DNA of 64,000 bases from Paraburkholderia sp. UYCP14C (GCF_004197395.1 NZ_SELS01000004.1:124001-188000), one strand, 5' to 3'; shown: positions 10,138 through 19,604, counted from the first letter of the stretch. Notes: generated from the sequence alone by a model not told the origin. Program-made: numbers and translations.

Positions 10138-10940
10138 GACGACGCCTCCGCGCGATTACGCAGCGCAACCCTGCGCGAAAACACTTGCCGAGGCCGCGTG
10201 TCGGTGCCGAGTGTACTCACGCCATCGCAATCGACGTACTTCGAGCGCTGTCCTTGCGGCGCGCCGCTTACCAGCACGCAGACATCGACCGCGACGACGT
10301 TCGTCCATTGATTCGCGGCTACGGCCGACGCAGTCACCGCATCGGCCGCGCCGCCCAGCCAGTAACGCAACCGCACGCGCTCGACGCCTTCGACCAGCGG
10401 CTGCGCGGACCCCGCATTGCCGCTGCCTGCGCAGTAAAGCTCCGGCTCGCCGGTCGAGCCGCTAACGTTGGCGAAGTAGCGATTCACCACCGGCGCGCCC
10501 TGATCGCCAAGGACCGCATCACTGCTTTTGACGGCCTGCCCGACGCAGTCGGTGACCTGCCCGCTCGACGATGGCCACGTCGATACGACATCTGCGACGT
10601 AACGGATCGCGACGCCATCCGAGCCGGTGCTCAACGCAGTGCAAGCGAGGCTGTCGTCGGCGCCGCTCGGACGACCGCCCGAGCAGCCGAACAGCGCAGG
10701 TGCCGCGTGATAGCCGACGACATCCGCTGGGACGAAGCCGGCCATCTGCAATTGCTGGCCGATCAGCATCAGCGCGGTCAACCCGGCTTCGCGAATCCTG
10801 GTCGCGTTGCTCGCCTGCACGAACGCGTTGCGCTGCGCCGTGTACAGGGACACGGCGCCCGCGGTCACGATCAGCCCGAGCGCCATCGCGATCAGGAATT
10901 CGACCAGCGTATGACCGCGTGAACATTGCAGCCGCCTCAT
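10134..10940 (-). CDS. pilW: type IV pilus assembly protein PilW
   Basis: 268-residue prepilin-like protein. The leader MRRLQCSRG is followed by HTLVEFLIAMALGLIVTAGA, the PilW version of the pilin N-terminus (a TLVE-type signal with Glu at +5). The large C-terminal pseudopilin domain contains several cysteines (for example LFGCSGGR, VTDCVGQ, ELYCAGS). ATG at 10940 overlaps the stop of pilV (ATGA). Minor-pilin component of the priming complex at the inner membrane and pilus tip. Confidence 0.88.
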   Translation of the reverse strand: MRRLQCSRGHTLVEFLIAMALGLIVTAGAVSLYTAQRNAFVQASNATRIREAGLTALMLIGQQLQMAGFVPADVVGYHAAPALFGCSGGRPSGADDSLACTALSTGSDGVAIRYVADVVSTWPSSSGQVTDCVGQAVKSSDAVLGDQGAPVVNRYFANVSGSTGEPELYCAGSGNAGSAQPLVEGVERVRLRYWLGGAADAVTASAVAANQWTNVVAVDVCVLVSGAPQGQRSKYVDCDGVSTLGTDTRPRQVFSRRVALRNRAEASS

Positions 10941-11380
10941 TTCACGAACCCCAACGCGACACACGACGATCCGGCTGGTGCATCGACGTCGCCACAAGGC
11001 TCCGCCGGTTCAGCGATCACATCGCCCGCCATGGACCGGTCCCGCACGGACGCCCACGTCACGCGTGATGTCGCGACCGCTCCGCTGCCACCGATCGACG
11101 CGTCGCCGTGCGGCAACAGAATGCTCGACCACGCGCTCCATTGATGGAGCGCGGCATCGCCCATGGCAGGCGTGCGCGTCGCTTCGGCTATCGAATCGGC
11201 TATCCACGCGGCACTCTCGCGCAGCGTCATCGCGCGCGCTTCGCGCGCGGTCCACAGCTGCGCCGCGATCAAACCCAGCGCGCTCACCGCGACCAGCGCG
11301 ACCGCCAGCATCACCTCGAGCAGCGAACTGCCGCCGCATGCCGATGCACGCGCACCGGTATCGAATGTGAGGCGGCTCAT
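10937..11380 (-). CDS. pilV: type IV pilus modification/assembly protein PilV
   Basis: 147 residues. The N-terminus is relatively long and contains CGGSSLLEVMLAVALVAVSA, the PilV-type SLLEV-L signal with a Gly-Ser cleavage region. A small periplasmic domain follows with Cys pairs near the end (EPCGDVDAPAGSSC). ATG at 11380 overlaps the stop of the preceding FimT-like gene by four bases; an in-frame ATG at 11395 is possible but would lengthen the overlap. Part of a tightly coupled minor-pilin operon. Confidence 0.85.
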   Translation of the reverse strand: MSRLTFDTGARASACGGSSLLEVMLAVALVAVSALGLIAAQLWTAREARAMTLRESAAWIADSIAEATRTPAMGDAALHQWSAWSSILLPHGDASIGGSGAVATSRVTWASVRDRSMAGDVIAEPAEPCGDVDAPAGSSCVALGFVK

Positions 11381-11937
11381 GACGTCGCTCCGCATGCGCC
11401 GTCCGAGATCCGCGCGCGGCCACCTGCCGCGACACTGATGCAGCGCCGCCACGGGTTCCCCTGCATCGACTTCGATGGGCTTCGCGGCGCGATATCGAAA
11501 CTTCGGAACGCACCGATCAGTTGCCCCGCCGGCGGCGTGAAGGTCATCTCCGTCTGCACGCCGGTGATGCTCACCGCCGCAAGCGCATGCTGCGCGCGCA
11601 ACAACGACGGCCTGCCGCCGCGCTCGACGAATACGGCCCAGCCGCAAGCCCAGTCGGCGATGCCATCGGCGCAAGCCTGACCCGACGCGAGACAGACGCG
11701 CGCCGCACCGACGCGACACACCGTGATGCGCGTGCCGCGCCGCAGCGCCTCGCTGCGCGCGTAGGCGAACGTGGAAAGCAGCGCCTTCGAGCGCGCGTCG
11801 ACCTGATCGCGCATGTGCCAGGCGGCGAACGACGGCATCGCCATCACGGCCATCAGCATCACGAGTGCGATCACCGCCAGCGTTTCGACGAGCGTGAAAC
11901 CGGCGCGCAACGGCCGGCGAATCCCCTTGAATTTCAT
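11377..11937 (-). CDS. fimT: FimT/GspH-type pseudopilin, first gene of the minor-pilin operon
   Basis: 186 residues with the classic cleavage site GFTLVETLAVIALVMLMAVM (Glu at +5). A GspH/FimT C-terminal domain follows, recognisable from ALLSTFAYARSEALRRG and the closing WRRCISVAAGGRARI. The ATG at 11937 has AGGG six bases upstream; the ATG at 11943 would abut it and is less likely. FimT proteins of this kind have been linked to DNA binding during natural transformation; no such role is shown here. It heads fimT-pilV-pilW-pilX-pilE. Confidence 0.87.
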   Translation of the reverse strand: MKFKGIRRPLRAGFTLVETLAVIALVMLMAVMAMPSFAAWHMRDQVDARSKALLSTFAYARSEALRRGTRITVCRVGAARVCLASGQACADGIADWACGWAVFVERGGRPSLLRAQHALAAVSITGVQTEMTFTPPAGQLIGAFRSFDIAPRSPSKSMQGNPWRRCISVAAGGRARISDGACGATS

Positions 11938-12156
11938 CTGCATCCCTGAGCGTTTCGAATGGATGCAGCCAATCTAGCGATTTGCGAGCACTCCGACCAT
12001 CGTCCGAATGGCCAGGTGGCATTCAGACGTTAGCGTGCACAACAATGCACGTGACGTTCGATCACGGAGGCGGGAGAAGCGATGCGAGAAGAAAAGCGCG
12101 AAATGCGCGAGGCGATGGAGGCGAATGACCGCAGCTCAGCTGCGGCACGCGTGCGC

Positions 12157-12639
12157 TCAGCGCTTGCGGGAAGGCTTGGGCGGCGAAGCCGCGCGGCGGA
12201 ATTCCTCGATCACGTCCTCGAACTCGGAGACGTCTTCGAAGCGCCGGTACACGGAAGCGAAACGGACGTAGGCGATCGTGTCGAGCGCGCGCAGCTCGTT
12301 CATCACGAGTTCGCCGAGGCGCTCGCTACGCACCTCGCGCTCGCCGCTGCCGAGCAGCTGATACTCGATACGGGCGACCGCCGCTTCGATCGCGTCCACC
12401 GCAACCGGGCGCTTGCGCAGCGCCAGTTGCATGCTCGCGACGATCTTGCGGCGATCGAATTCCGTGCGCGTGCCATCCTTCTTGACGACCGACGGCAACG
12501 CCAGCTCGACCCGCTCATACGTCGTGAAACGCTTGTCGCAGGCCGGGCAGCGGCGGCGCCGGCGAATCGTCGCGCCGTCTTCGGATACGCGCGAGTCGAC
12601 GACCTGCGTATCGGCGTGGCGGCAGAAGGGGCAATGCAT
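12157..12639 (-). CDS. nrdR: transcriptional repressor NrdR
   Basis: 160 residues. An N-terminal zinc ribbon has CPFC (residues 3-6) and CPAC (about residue 31). An ATP-cone domain follows ([16 protein letters not shown]). It represses ribonucleotide reductase genes in response to ATP/dATP binding. It starts six bases after the glyA stop and is surely co-transcribed with it, an arrangement common in Burkholderiales. A Lys/Arg-rich tail ends the protein. No NrdR boxes are expected here, since its targets lie elsewhere. Confidence 0.96.
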   Translation of the reverse strand: MHCPFCRHADTQVVDSRVSEDGATIRRRRRCPACDKRFTTYERVELALPSVVKKDGTRTEFDRRKIVASMQLALRKRPVAVDAIEAAVARIEYQLLGSGEREVRSERLGELVMNELRALDTIAYVRFASVYRRFEDVSEFEDVIEEFRRAASPPKPSRKR

Positions 12640-12645
12640 GACGGC

Positions 12646-13893
12646 TTAGCCGTAAACCGGGAAGCGCTTGGTCAACTCGGCGACTTGCGCGCGCACGCGC
12701 TCGATCGTCGCAGCGTCTTCCGGGTTGTCCAGTACGTCGGCGATCAGGTTGCCGACCTGCTCGGCTTCCTTTACGCCGAAGCCGCGCGTGGTCATGGCCG
12801 GCGAACCGAGGCGGATGCCCGAGGTCACGAACGGCTTTTCCGGATCGTTCGGGATCGCGTTCTTGTTGACCGTGATGTGCGCCGCGCCGAGGGCCGCTTC
12901 CGCAGCCTTGCCGGTGATCTTTTTTGCGCGCAGGTCGACCAGCATCACGTGGCTTTCGGTGCGGCCCGACACGATGCGCAGACCGCGCTTGACCAACGTT
13001 TCAGCGAGCACGCGCGCATTCTCGACGACTTGCTGCTGATAAGCCTTGAATTCCGGCGACAGCGCTTCCTTGAACGCGACGGCCTTCGCGGCGATCACGT
13101 GCATCAGCGGACCGCCCTGGATGCCCGGGAAGATCGCCGAGTTGATCGGCTTCTCGAACTCGGCCTTCATCAGGATCACACCGCCGCGCGGGCCGCGCAG
13201 GCTCTTGTGCGTCGTGGTGGTGACGAAATCGGCGTGCGGCACCGGGTTCGGATAGACGCCCGCGGCGACGAGACCAGCGTAGTGCGCCATGTCGACCATG
13301 AAGTACGCGCCAACCGACTTCGCGATCTTCGACATGCGTTCGAAATCGATGCGCAGCGCGAACGCGGATGCGCCCGCCACGATCAGCTTCGGCTTGTGTT
13401 CCTGCGCGAGCTTCTCGGCGGCGTCGTAGTCGATGTCTTCGGCTTCGTTCAGGCCGTAGCTGACCACGTTGAACCACTTGCCCGACATGTTGACCGGCGA
13501 GCCGTGCGTGAGGTGGCCGCCGTGCGCGAGGCTCATGCCCATGATCGTGTCGCCCGGCTTGAGCATCGCGAAAAACACACCCTGGTTCGCCTGCGAGCCC
13601 GAGTTCGGCTGCACGTTCGCGGCTTCGGCGCCGAACAGCTGCTTCACGCGGTCGATCGCCAGCTGCTCGGCGACGTCGACGTATTCGCAGCCGCCGTAGT
13701 AGCGCTTGCCCGGATACCCTTCGGCGTACTTGTTCGTGAGTTGCGAGCCTTGAGCGGCCATCACGGCCGGGCTCGTGTAGTTTTCCGACGCGATCAGTTC
13801 GATGTGCTCTTCCTGACGGCGGTTTTCCTGCTCGATGACCTTCCAGAGTTCAGGATCGACGTTGGCGATGGTGCTTTGGGCTCTGTCAAACAT
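12646..13893 (-). CDS. glyA: serine hydroxymethyltransferase
   Basis: PLP enzyme interconverting serine plus tetrahydrofolate with glycine plus 5,10-methylene-THF; the main one-carbon source. The 415 residues are typical. The PLP lysine lies in [13 protein letters not shown]. The N-terminal [19 protein letters not shown] and [15 protein letters not shown] are highly conserved. Upstream is a 552-base gap containing its promoter; downstream nrdR follows after six bases. I see no glycine-riboswitch-like structure in front of it. Confidence 0.97.
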   Translation of the reverse strand: MFDRAQSTIANVDPELWKVIEQENRRQEEHIELIASENYTSPAVMAAQGSQLTNKYAEGYPGKRYYGGCEYVDVAEQLAIDRVKQLFGAEAANVQPNSGSQANQGVFFAMLKPGDTIMGMSLAHGGHLTHGSPVNMSGKWFNVVSYGLNEAEDIDYDAAEKLAQEHKPKLIVAGASAFALRIDFERMSKIAKSVGAYFMVDMAHYAGLVAAGVYPNPVPHADFVTTTTHKSLRGPRGGVILMKAEFEKPINSAIFPGIQGGPLMHVIAAKAVAFKEALSPEFKAYQQQVVENARVLAETLVKRGLRIVSGRTESHVMLVDLRAKKITGKAAEAALGAAHITVNKNAIPNDPEKPFVTSGIRLGSPAMTTRGFGVKEAEQVGNLIADVLDNPEDAATIERVRAQVAELTKRFPVYG

Positions 13894-14445
13894 ACGGGTT
13901 CCGTTGAGTGTTTTCAGGTTGACCGGATCGTGCGCCGAATCCTGCGTAGAGGGTACACAGCGGGGTACGCAGCACTGTGGGCGGCGAGGCTTGCCCTGAC
14001 GTGGCGAGTGGAGAGTCGCCGCACACGCGAGGCAGGCCAGCCACCGTCAGCGCAGATTAGTGCGCGCGGTTCACGGCTGCCCAGGCGAACGGCAAAACGG
14101 CACCCTGCGCTTCACGGTGGGTTGTTCCACCTTGAACCCGATTGGTTGAATCGGCTGAGTCGGACGACTCGGTTCTATCGCCAGTCACGCAGGGTCGAGC
14201 GCGTTAGTGTATTGGAAGAGGCTCGAATAGGCAACCGACTCGCGGGTGCTCCGGCGGCCGCTGGCGGGGCCTCCGGACGGACCGGCGACGCCGCTGCGCA
14301 ACCCTCTGACGAAAGCGCGCCGGCCACGCCGCGCAGCCGTTGCGCGCCACCGCAGCAGCAGCCGATCCGGCTCGTGCATCCTTGCCGGAGCGCCGCATTG
14401 GAAGTAGGCTTGCGGCCTTTGTCTCGCACCGACCAGGGAACTGCA
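13894..14445. other. 552-base intergenic region between divergent glyA and SDR gene
   Basis: It has no convincing gene; a long open frame through it is an artefact of GC-rich sequence. Two hairpin-forming inverted repeats lie side by side: CCGATT-GGTTG-AATCGG (14138-14154) and GAGTC-GGAC-GACTC (14157-14170). A shorter imperfect repeat with GGTACGCA/GTACACA lies near 13955-13975. AGGGAA at 14435 is the ribosome binding site of the SDR gene. Confidence 0.5.
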
Positions 14446-15192
14446 ATGATCGTGTTTGTCACAGGCGCGTCGGCCGGCTTCGGCGCCGCCATCGCCCGCT
14501 CGTTCGTCAAGGGCGGCCATCGTGTCGTCGCCACCGCTCGCCGTAAGGACCGCCTGCATGCACTCGCCGACGAACTCGGCGACGCGCTGCTGCCGTACGA
14601 GCTCGACGTGCGCGACCGCGCCGCCGTCGAAGCCGTGCCGGCCTCGCTGCCGGCCGAATTCGCCGCGATCGACGTGCTCGTCAACAACGCCGGCCTCGCG
14701 CTCGGCACCGAGCCGGCGCACAAGGCGAGCCTCGAAGAATGGAACACCATGATCGAGACCAATTGCACGGGCCTCGTGCAGGTAACGCATGCGCTGTTGC
14801 CCGGCATGGTCGAGCGCAATCGCGGGCATATCTTCAATCTGGGCTCGGCGGCGGGCCGCTGGCCGTACGCAGGCGGAAACGTGTATGGCGCGACCAAGGC
14901 GTTCGTGCGCCAGTTCGGTCTGAACCTGCGCGCCGACCTCGCCGGCACCGCGCTGCGCGTAACCGACATCGAGCCGGGTCTGTGCGGCGGCACCGAATTC
15001 TCGAACGTGCGTTATCGCGGCGACGACGACAAGGCCGCCAAAGTCTATGAAAACGTGCAGCCGCTGACGGCCGAAGACATCGCCGACTCCATCTACTGGA
15101 TCGCCACGCGCCCGGCCCACGTCAACATCAACACGATCGAGCTGATGCCGGTCGCGCAGTCGTTCGCCGGTTTGTCCGTGAATCGCGGCTGA
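14446..15192 (+). CDS. short-chain dehydrogenase/reductase, YdfG-like
   Basis: 248-residue classical SDR with the Rossmann motif TGASAGFGAAIA, NNAG (residues about 82-85) and the catalytic Ser and Y-x-x-x-K in LGSAAGRWPYAGGNVYGATKAF. The C-terminal DIEPGLCGGTEFSNVRYRGDD is the hallmark of the YdfG group, NADP-dependent 3-hydroxy acid dehydrogenases that also reduce malonic semialdehyde. The exact substrate is inferred. AGGGAA precedes the ATG. It lies upstream of the Tol-Pal operon with 182 bases between, probably a separate unit. Confidence 0.9.
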   Translation: MIVFVTGASAGFGAAIARSFVKGGHRVVATARRKDRLHALADELGDALLPYELDVRDRAAVEAVPASLPAEFAAIDVLVNNAGLALGTEPAHKASLEEWNTMIETNCTGLVQVTHALLPGMVERNRGHIFNLGSAAGRWPYAGGNVYGATKAFVRQFGLNLRADLAGTALRVTDIEPGLCGGTEFSNVRYRGDDDKAAKVYENVQPLTAEDIADSIYWIATRPAHVNINTIELMPVAQSFAGLSVNRG

Positions 15193-15361
15193 GTTTGCAG
15201 GCAGGCGCCGGCGGCCGCCGCTTCTACTGGTCGCGCCGCCGCCCATCGCTATGCCCGTTTGTTCGCGCGCCGCGCCGGTCACCTGCCCCTAGTCCCGGCG
15301 CCGCCGGCGCCCGCCACACGCAACTCACACTTCGAAACAGACCCCCGGGTGTGCGTTCCGG

Positions 15362-15367
15362 TAGAAT
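15362..15367 (+). promoter_or_regulatory. -10 hexamer at the head of the tol-pal operon
   Basis: TAGAAT ends seven bases before the ATG of ybgC at 15375. With normal spacing transcription would start at or within a base or two of that ATG, suggesting a leaderless message. No good -35 is visible at 17 bases. Inference from spacing. Confidence 0.4.
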
Positions 15368-15374
15368 GCGCCGC

Positions 15375-15830
15375 ATGAATATGTCGACCAGCCAGCCAGG
15401 CACGGAAATCGGCTATACGTGGTCCATCCGCGTGTACTACGAAGATACCGACGCCGGCGGCATCGTGTTTTACGCCAATTACCTGAAATTTTTCGAACGC
15501 GCTCGCACTGAATGGCTGCGCGCGTGCGGCGTCGACCAGCATCGGCTTGCGGAAGAAAGCGACGCGATTTTCATCGTGCGCAGTACCGCGGTCGATTACC
15601 GGGCTCCGGCCCGGCTCGACGACATCGTGAAAATTGTCAGCCGGATCGAGCGTCTTGGCCGAGCTTCGGTAGATTTCGTGCAGGAAGCTTGGCGCGAAGG
15701 CACGTTGCTTGCTACCGGTTCGGTCCGGGTTGGCTGTGTGGACCGCGCGACGCTGCGGCCAGCCGCGATCCCGCCTTCGGTTCTCGTCGCACTGCGGCGC
15801 GGGCCGGGCGTCAGCGAGAGCGCGGACTGA
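15375..15830 (+). CDS. ybgC: Tol-Pal system-associated acyl-CoA thioesterase
   Basis: 151-residue hot-dog-fold thioesterase. The YbgC/4-hydroxybenzoyl-CoA thioesterase signature is visible as YYEDTDAGGIVFYANYLKFFERARTEWLR, including the catalytic Asp. It acts on short acyl-CoA or acyl-ACP in the cytoplasm and is linked by position to envelope phospholipid metabolism. First gene of ybgC-tolQRAB-pal-cpoB, the standard order. Candidate starts are 15366, 15375 and 15381; 15375 fits best with the -10 hexamer just before it. Confidence 0.93.
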   Translation: MNMSTSQPGTEIGYTWSIRVYYEDTDAGGIVFYANYLKFFERARTEWLRACGVDQHRLAEESDAIFIVRSTAVDYRAPARLDDIVKIVSRIERLGRASVDFVQEAWREGTLLATGSVRVGCVDRATLRPAAIPPSVLVALRRGPGVSESAD

Positions 15831-16017
15831 GCAGCGGCGGCATGTCAACGGACGATACCTGCGCCTCGTTGTTACGGGGCCAGTGAACTCATACCGGTCA
15901 GGTAACACAAAGCATGGTTCGGCTTCGATATCGCCGAAGCTTCCGTTTTGCCCACGGCAAGCTTGAAGCGGCCTTGCAGCCGGACGCCCCCTTCCCGGGA
16001 CGTTAAAACGAACCTTT

Positions 16018-16695
16018 ATGAACACTACACAAGATCTGTCGATCGTTTCACTCGTACTCAACGCGAGCCTGCTGGCCCAGGCCGTCATGGCTCTGCTGCT
16101 GTTGCTGTCGCTTCTCTCCTGGACTTTCATCTTCCGCAAGTGGTTTGCGATTCGCCGGGCGCGCGCGCAAACTGAACGCTTCGAGCGTGATTTCTGGTCC
16201 GGCGGCGACCTGCAGGCTCTCTATCAGAGCGCCGCGAACAATCGCCACACGATCGGCGCGCTCGAGCGGATTTTCGAGTCCGGCATGCGCGAATTCCTGA
16301 AAGGCAAAGAGAAACGCCTGAACGATCCCGGCGCGATTCTCGACGGCGCCCGGCGCGCGATGCGCGCGGCGTTCCAGCGCGAAATGGACGTGCTCGAAGC
16401 GAACCTCGCATTCCTCGCGTCGGTCGGTTCGGTCAGCCCGTATATCGGTCTGTTCGGCACGGTGTGGGGGATCATGAATGCGTTCCGCGGCCTTGCCAAC
16501 GTGCAGCAGGCCACGCTCGCGAACGTAGCTCCTGGCATCGCCGAGGCGCTGACCGCCACCGCGATCGGCCTGTTCGCCGCGATTCCGGCCGTGGTCGCCT
16601 ACAACCGCTACGCGCACGACATCGATCGTCTGGCGATCCGCTTCGAAACCTTCATCGAAGAGTTCTCGAACATCCTGCAGCGCCAGGCACACTAA
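16018..16695 (+). CDS. tolQ: Tol-Pal system protein TolQ
   Basis: 225-residue inner-membrane stator subunit, MotA/TolQ/ExbB family, with three transmembrane helices (about residues 15-38, 125-150 and 165-190). The conserved LASVGSVSPYIGLFGTVWGI and EALTATAIGLFAAIPAVVAYN regions line the proton path. With TolR it uses the proton-motive force to drive TolA and so constricts the outer membrane at division. It lies 187 bases after ybgC, a space with no gene, and ten bases before tolR. Confidence 0.96.
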   Translation: MNTTQDLSIVSLVLNASLLAQAVMALLLLLSLLSWTFIFRKWFAIRRARAQTERFERDFWSGGDLQALYQSAANNRHTIGALERIFESGMREFLKGKEKRLNDPGAILDGARRAMRAAFQREMDVLEANLAFLASVGSVSPYIGLFGTVWGIMNAFRGLANVQQATLANVAPGIAEALTATAIGLFAAIPAVVAYNRYAHDIDRLAIRFETFIEEFSNILQRQAH

Positions 16696-16705
16696 GGAGG
16701 CCACG

Positions 16706-17152
16706 ATGGCAGGCTCCCGCTCCTCCAGCATGCGCGGCTCGCGCTCGCGACGCGCGATGGCCGACATCAACGTCGTGCCGTACATCGACGTGATGCTCGT
16801 GCTGCTCGTGATCTTCATGGTCACGGCGCCGCTCGTCGCGCCGTCGATCGTCAACCTGCCGACCGTCGGCGGCGCCGCGCCCCAGCAGCAGACGCCGCCC
16901 GTGATCGTCAACATCCGCGCGGACGGCAACATGAGCGTCAAGTACAAGGACGACTCCGGCACGCAGCAGCAGGAAGACATGACGAAAGCCGGCCTCAAAG
17001 GTTTCATCGCCGATCGGGCACAATCGCACCCCGATCAGCCCGTCGTGATCGCCGCCGACAAAACCGTGAAGTACGAAGTCGTGATGAACGTGATGTCCGA
17101 GTTGAAGGCTCAGGGCGTCAAGCGCGTTGGATTGCTCGTCAAATCGCAATGA
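16706..17152 (+). CDS. tolR: Tol-Pal system protein TolR
   Basis: 148-residue ExbD/TolR-family protein: a short Arg/Ser-rich cytoplasmic N-terminus, then MADINVVPYIDVMLVLLVIFMV. That helix bears the proton-carrying Asp in PYIDVMLVLL and leads into a periplasmic domain ending in GVKRVGLLVKS. An excellent AAGGAGG ribosome binding site precedes the ATG. It overlaps tolA by four bases (ATGA at 17149-17152), so translation is coupled. Confidence 0.96.
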   Translation: MAGSRSSSMRGSRSRRAMADINVVPYIDVMLVLLVIFMVTAPLVAPSIVNLPTVGGAAPQQQTPPVIVNIRADGNMSVKYKDDSGTQQQEDMTKAGLKGFIADRAQSHPDQPVVIAADKTVKYEVVMNVMSELKAQGVKRVGLLVKSQ

Positions 17153-18186
17153 TCCGCAAGAACACCGAATATCCGCTTCAGCCACCGCGTGAACGCGGCA
17201 CCGGGCGAGCATTTCTGTTCGCGCTGGTGATGCATGCGCTGCTCGGATTCTTCCTGTATCACGGCATCCAGTGGCAGAACAGCACGCCCGAGGGCGAGCA
17301 GGCGGAACTGTGGACCGAGGTGCCGGATTCGGCGATCCCCCCGCGTCCGATCGTCACGCCGCCGCCCGCGCCGGTCGTCCCTGCCCCGCCCGTGCGCGAC
17401 GAGCAGGCCGACATCGCGCTGCAGGAAAAGAAACGCCAGCAGCAGGAAGCGGCTCGCGCCGCGCAACTCGCCGAGCAGCAGCGCCAGCTGAAGCTGAAAG
17501 AGCAGCAGGAAGCGGAAGCGAAGCGTCAGCAGCAACTGGCAGCCGACCAGGCGGCCCAGCTCGCCGCGCAGAAGGCCGCGAAGCTCAAGCAGCAGCAGGC
17601 ACAACAGCAACAGCAGCAGGCCGAGAAGCTCAAGCAACAGCAGCTTGCCGAGCAGCAAAAGCAGCAGCAACTGAAAGAACAGCAGGAGCAGCAGCAGAAG
17701 CAGGCTCAGGCGGACGCGCAGAAGAAGGCTGACGCCGAGAAAGCGGCGAAGGCGAAGGCGCAAGCCGATGCGGCCGCGCAGGCGAAGAAGCAGCTCGACG
17801 CCGAGCGTCGCGCGCGGCTTGCGCAGATGCAGGGCGTCGCTGGGGGCGTGGGCGGCAGCAGTTCAAGCAGCAACGGCCTGGGCAAGAGCGGCACGGGTAG
17901 TGGTTCGGGCGGCAACGCGGCATCGCCGGGTTATGCGGACAAGGTGCGCCGGCTGGTGCTTCAGCATGTGACCTGGGGCGGCGAAACGGAAGGTCTGGAG
18001 ACCGTGATCGCCGTGCGTTGCTCACCGGATGGCAATCAGCTGAGCGCGAACATTACCCACAGCAGCGGCAACGCTGCGTGGGACGCCGCTGCGTTGCGGG
18101 CGGTGAAGGCCTCCGATCCGATGCCTCGGGACGTCAATGGCAAGACGCCGGACTTCTTCACCATCACGCTGCGTCCGGCAGCCTGA
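17149..18186 (+). CDS. tolA: cell envelope integrity protein TolA
   Basis: 345 residues: one N-terminal membrane helix (about 22-40), a proline-rich stretch (PPRPIVTPPPAPVVPAPP), and a very long Gln/Ala/Lys coiled coil (about 85-225) encoded by runs of CAG/CAA and GCG codons. A Gly/Ser linker (about 230-262) and a C-terminal TolA domain (VRRLVLQHVTWGG to the end) follow. It spans the periplasm and contacts Pal and TolB. The CAG-rich tract is low-complexity and prone to length change. A perfect 14-base hairpin follows the gene. Confidence 0.94.
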   Translation: MIRKNTEYPLQPPRERGTGRAFLFALVMHALLGFFLYHGIQWQNSTPEGEQAELWTEVPDSAIPPRPIVTPPPAPVVPAPPVRDEQADIALQEKKRQQQEAARAAQLAEQQRQLKLKEQQEAEAKRQQQLAADQAAQLAAQKAAKLKQQQAQQQQQQAEKLKQQQLAEQQKQQQLKEQQEQQQKQAQADAQKKADAEKAAKAKAQADAAAQAKKQLDAERRARLAQMQGVAGGVGGSSSSSNGLGKSGTGSGSGGNAASPGYADKVRRLVLQHVTWGGETEGLETVIAVRCSPDGNQLSANITHSSGNAAWDAAALRAVKASDPMPRDVNGKTPDFFTITLRPAA

Positions 18187-18199
18187 CAGCCGACCGACA

Positions 18200-18233
18200 C
18201 CCACCGCCGCGCCCCACCAGGCGCGGCGGTGGG
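18200..18233 (+). other. perfect 14-bp GC hairpin between tolA and tolB
   Basis: CCCACCGCCGCGCC (18200-18213) and GGCGCGGCGGTGGG (18220-18233) are exact reverse complements around a six-base loop. No U-run follows, so it is not a canonical terminator. In an otherwise continuous operon it may protect upstream mRNA or reduce read-through into tolB. Confidence 0.7.
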
Positions 18234-18311
18234 TGGGAACGAAATAGCCGTTTTCCGGTCTGTCTGCTGTCTTCGAGTATTAAGTAAACCGTTTTGAGGA
18301 ACCCATACAGC

Positions 18312-19604
18312 ATGAGTTTGATGACCAAGCTAGGCCTGCGAACACTCGTGGCAACGTGCCTGATCGCCGTCGGCGGCGCCGCCAACGCACAACTCAACGT
18401 CCTCGTGACGGGCGTCGGATCCACCCAGTTTCCGATTGCAACGGCGAATTTCGCCAATGAAGCGAACTCTCCGCAGCAGGTCAGCACGATCGTGCGTCAG
18501 GATCTGCAACGCAGCGGCAAATTCACGAACATCGACGCGGGCTCGTCGCCGGTGTCCGAGACCGATTCCGTCGACCTCGGCGCGTGGAAGGCGAAGGGTG
18601 CCAACGCATTCGTCGCGGGCAGCGTGAACCGCCTGCCGAACGGCCAGTACGAAGTGCGCTTCAAGCTGTACGACACGGTCAAGGGCGAAAGCCTCGGCGG
18701 CCTCGTGCTGGTGAGCCCGGAGAGCGGTCTGCGCATGAGCGCGCACAAGGTCGCCGACTACATTTACGCCAAGCTGATGGGCAACCGCGGCGTGTTCGCG
18801 ACGCGCCTGTCGTACGTGATCAAGTCGGGCAACCGCTACCAGTTGCAGATCTCGGATTCCGACGGTCAGGACGCGCATATCGCGCTGTCGAGCCCCGAGC
18901 CGATCATCTCGCCGGCCTGGTCGCCGGACGGCACCAAGGTCGCTTACGTGTCGTTCGAGAAGAAGAAGCCGATCGTCTATATCCACGACCTGCCCACGGG
19001 CAAGCGCATCGTCGTATCGGACCAGAAGGGCAACAACAGTGCGCCGGCGTGGTCGCCGGATGGCCGCACGCTCGCCGTCGCGCTGTCGCGTACCGGCAAT
19101 ACGCAGATTTTCGCGGTCAACGCGGACGGCAGTGGTCTGCGTCGTCTGACGCAAGGCAGCTCGATCGACACCGAGCCGACCTACTCTCCTGACGGTCAGT
19201 CGATCTATTTCACGAGCGACCGCGGCGGCGCACCGCAGATCTACAAGATGTCGGCGCAAGGCGAAAGCGCCGGCGGCGCGCAACGCGTCACGTTCACGGG
19301 CAGCTACAACACCAGCCCGCGTGTGAGTCCTGACGGCAAGGAGCTTGCCTACATCTCGCGCGTCGGCGGTGCATTCAAGCTGTACATCCAGGACCTGCAA
19401 GGCGGAACCGCCACGGGCCTGACGGACACTGCACATGACGAATCGCCGAGCTTCGCGGCGAACGGTCAGTACATTCTTTACGCCACTCAGGTGAACGGCC
19501 GTGGCGTGTTGGCCGCAGTATCGACCGACGGTCGCACTCGGCAGGTCCTGTCCGTTCAGGGGGGCAGCGTACGCGAGCCGTCCTGGGGCCCGTTTATGCA
19601 ATAA
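18312..19604 (+). CDS. tolB: Tol-Pal system beta-propeller protein TolB
   Basis: 430-residue periplasmic protein. A Sec signal peptide (about residues 1-26, ending GGAANAQ) is followed by an N-terminal domain ([17 protein letters not shown]) and a six-bladed propeller with repeated AWSPDG, YSPDG and VSPDG blade motifs. It binds Pal and the TolA C-terminus. ATG at 18312 was chosen over an upstream TTG at 18294; TGAGGA lies 11 bases before it, a long spacing. Downstream pal follows after 32 bases. Confidence 0.95.
   Translation: MSLMTKLGLRTLVATCLIAVGGAANAQLNVLVTGVGSTQFPIATANFANEANSPQQVSTIVRQDLQRSGKFTNIDAGSSPVSETDSVDLGAWKAKGANAFVAGSVNRLPNGQYEVRFKLYDTVKGESLGGLVLVSPESGLRMSAHKVADYIYAKLMGNRGVFATRLSYVIKSGNRYQLQISDSDGQDAHIALSSPEPIISPAWSPDGTKVAYVSFEKKKPIVYIHDLPTGKRIVVSDQKGNNSAPAWSPDGRTLAVALSRTGNTQIFAVNADGSGLRRLTQGSSIDTEPTYSPDGQSIYFTSDRGGAPQIYKMSAQGESAGGAQRVTFTGSYNTSPRVSPDGKELAYISRVGGAFKLYIQDLQGGTATGLTDTAHDESPSFAANGQYILYATQVNGRGVLAAVSTDGRTRQVLSVQGGSVREPSWGPFMQ

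Noticed and set aside
13894-14100. Glycine or tetrahydrofolate riboswitch upstream of glyA
   Set aside because: I looked for tandem aptamer-like stems or a terminator before the glyA ATG and found none.
12082-15192. Very long rightward open frame (over 1000 codons)
   Set aside because: It runs antisense through nrdR and glyA and only its last 249 codons, from the ATG at 14446, are a real gene. High GC makes stop codons rare on the opposite strand.
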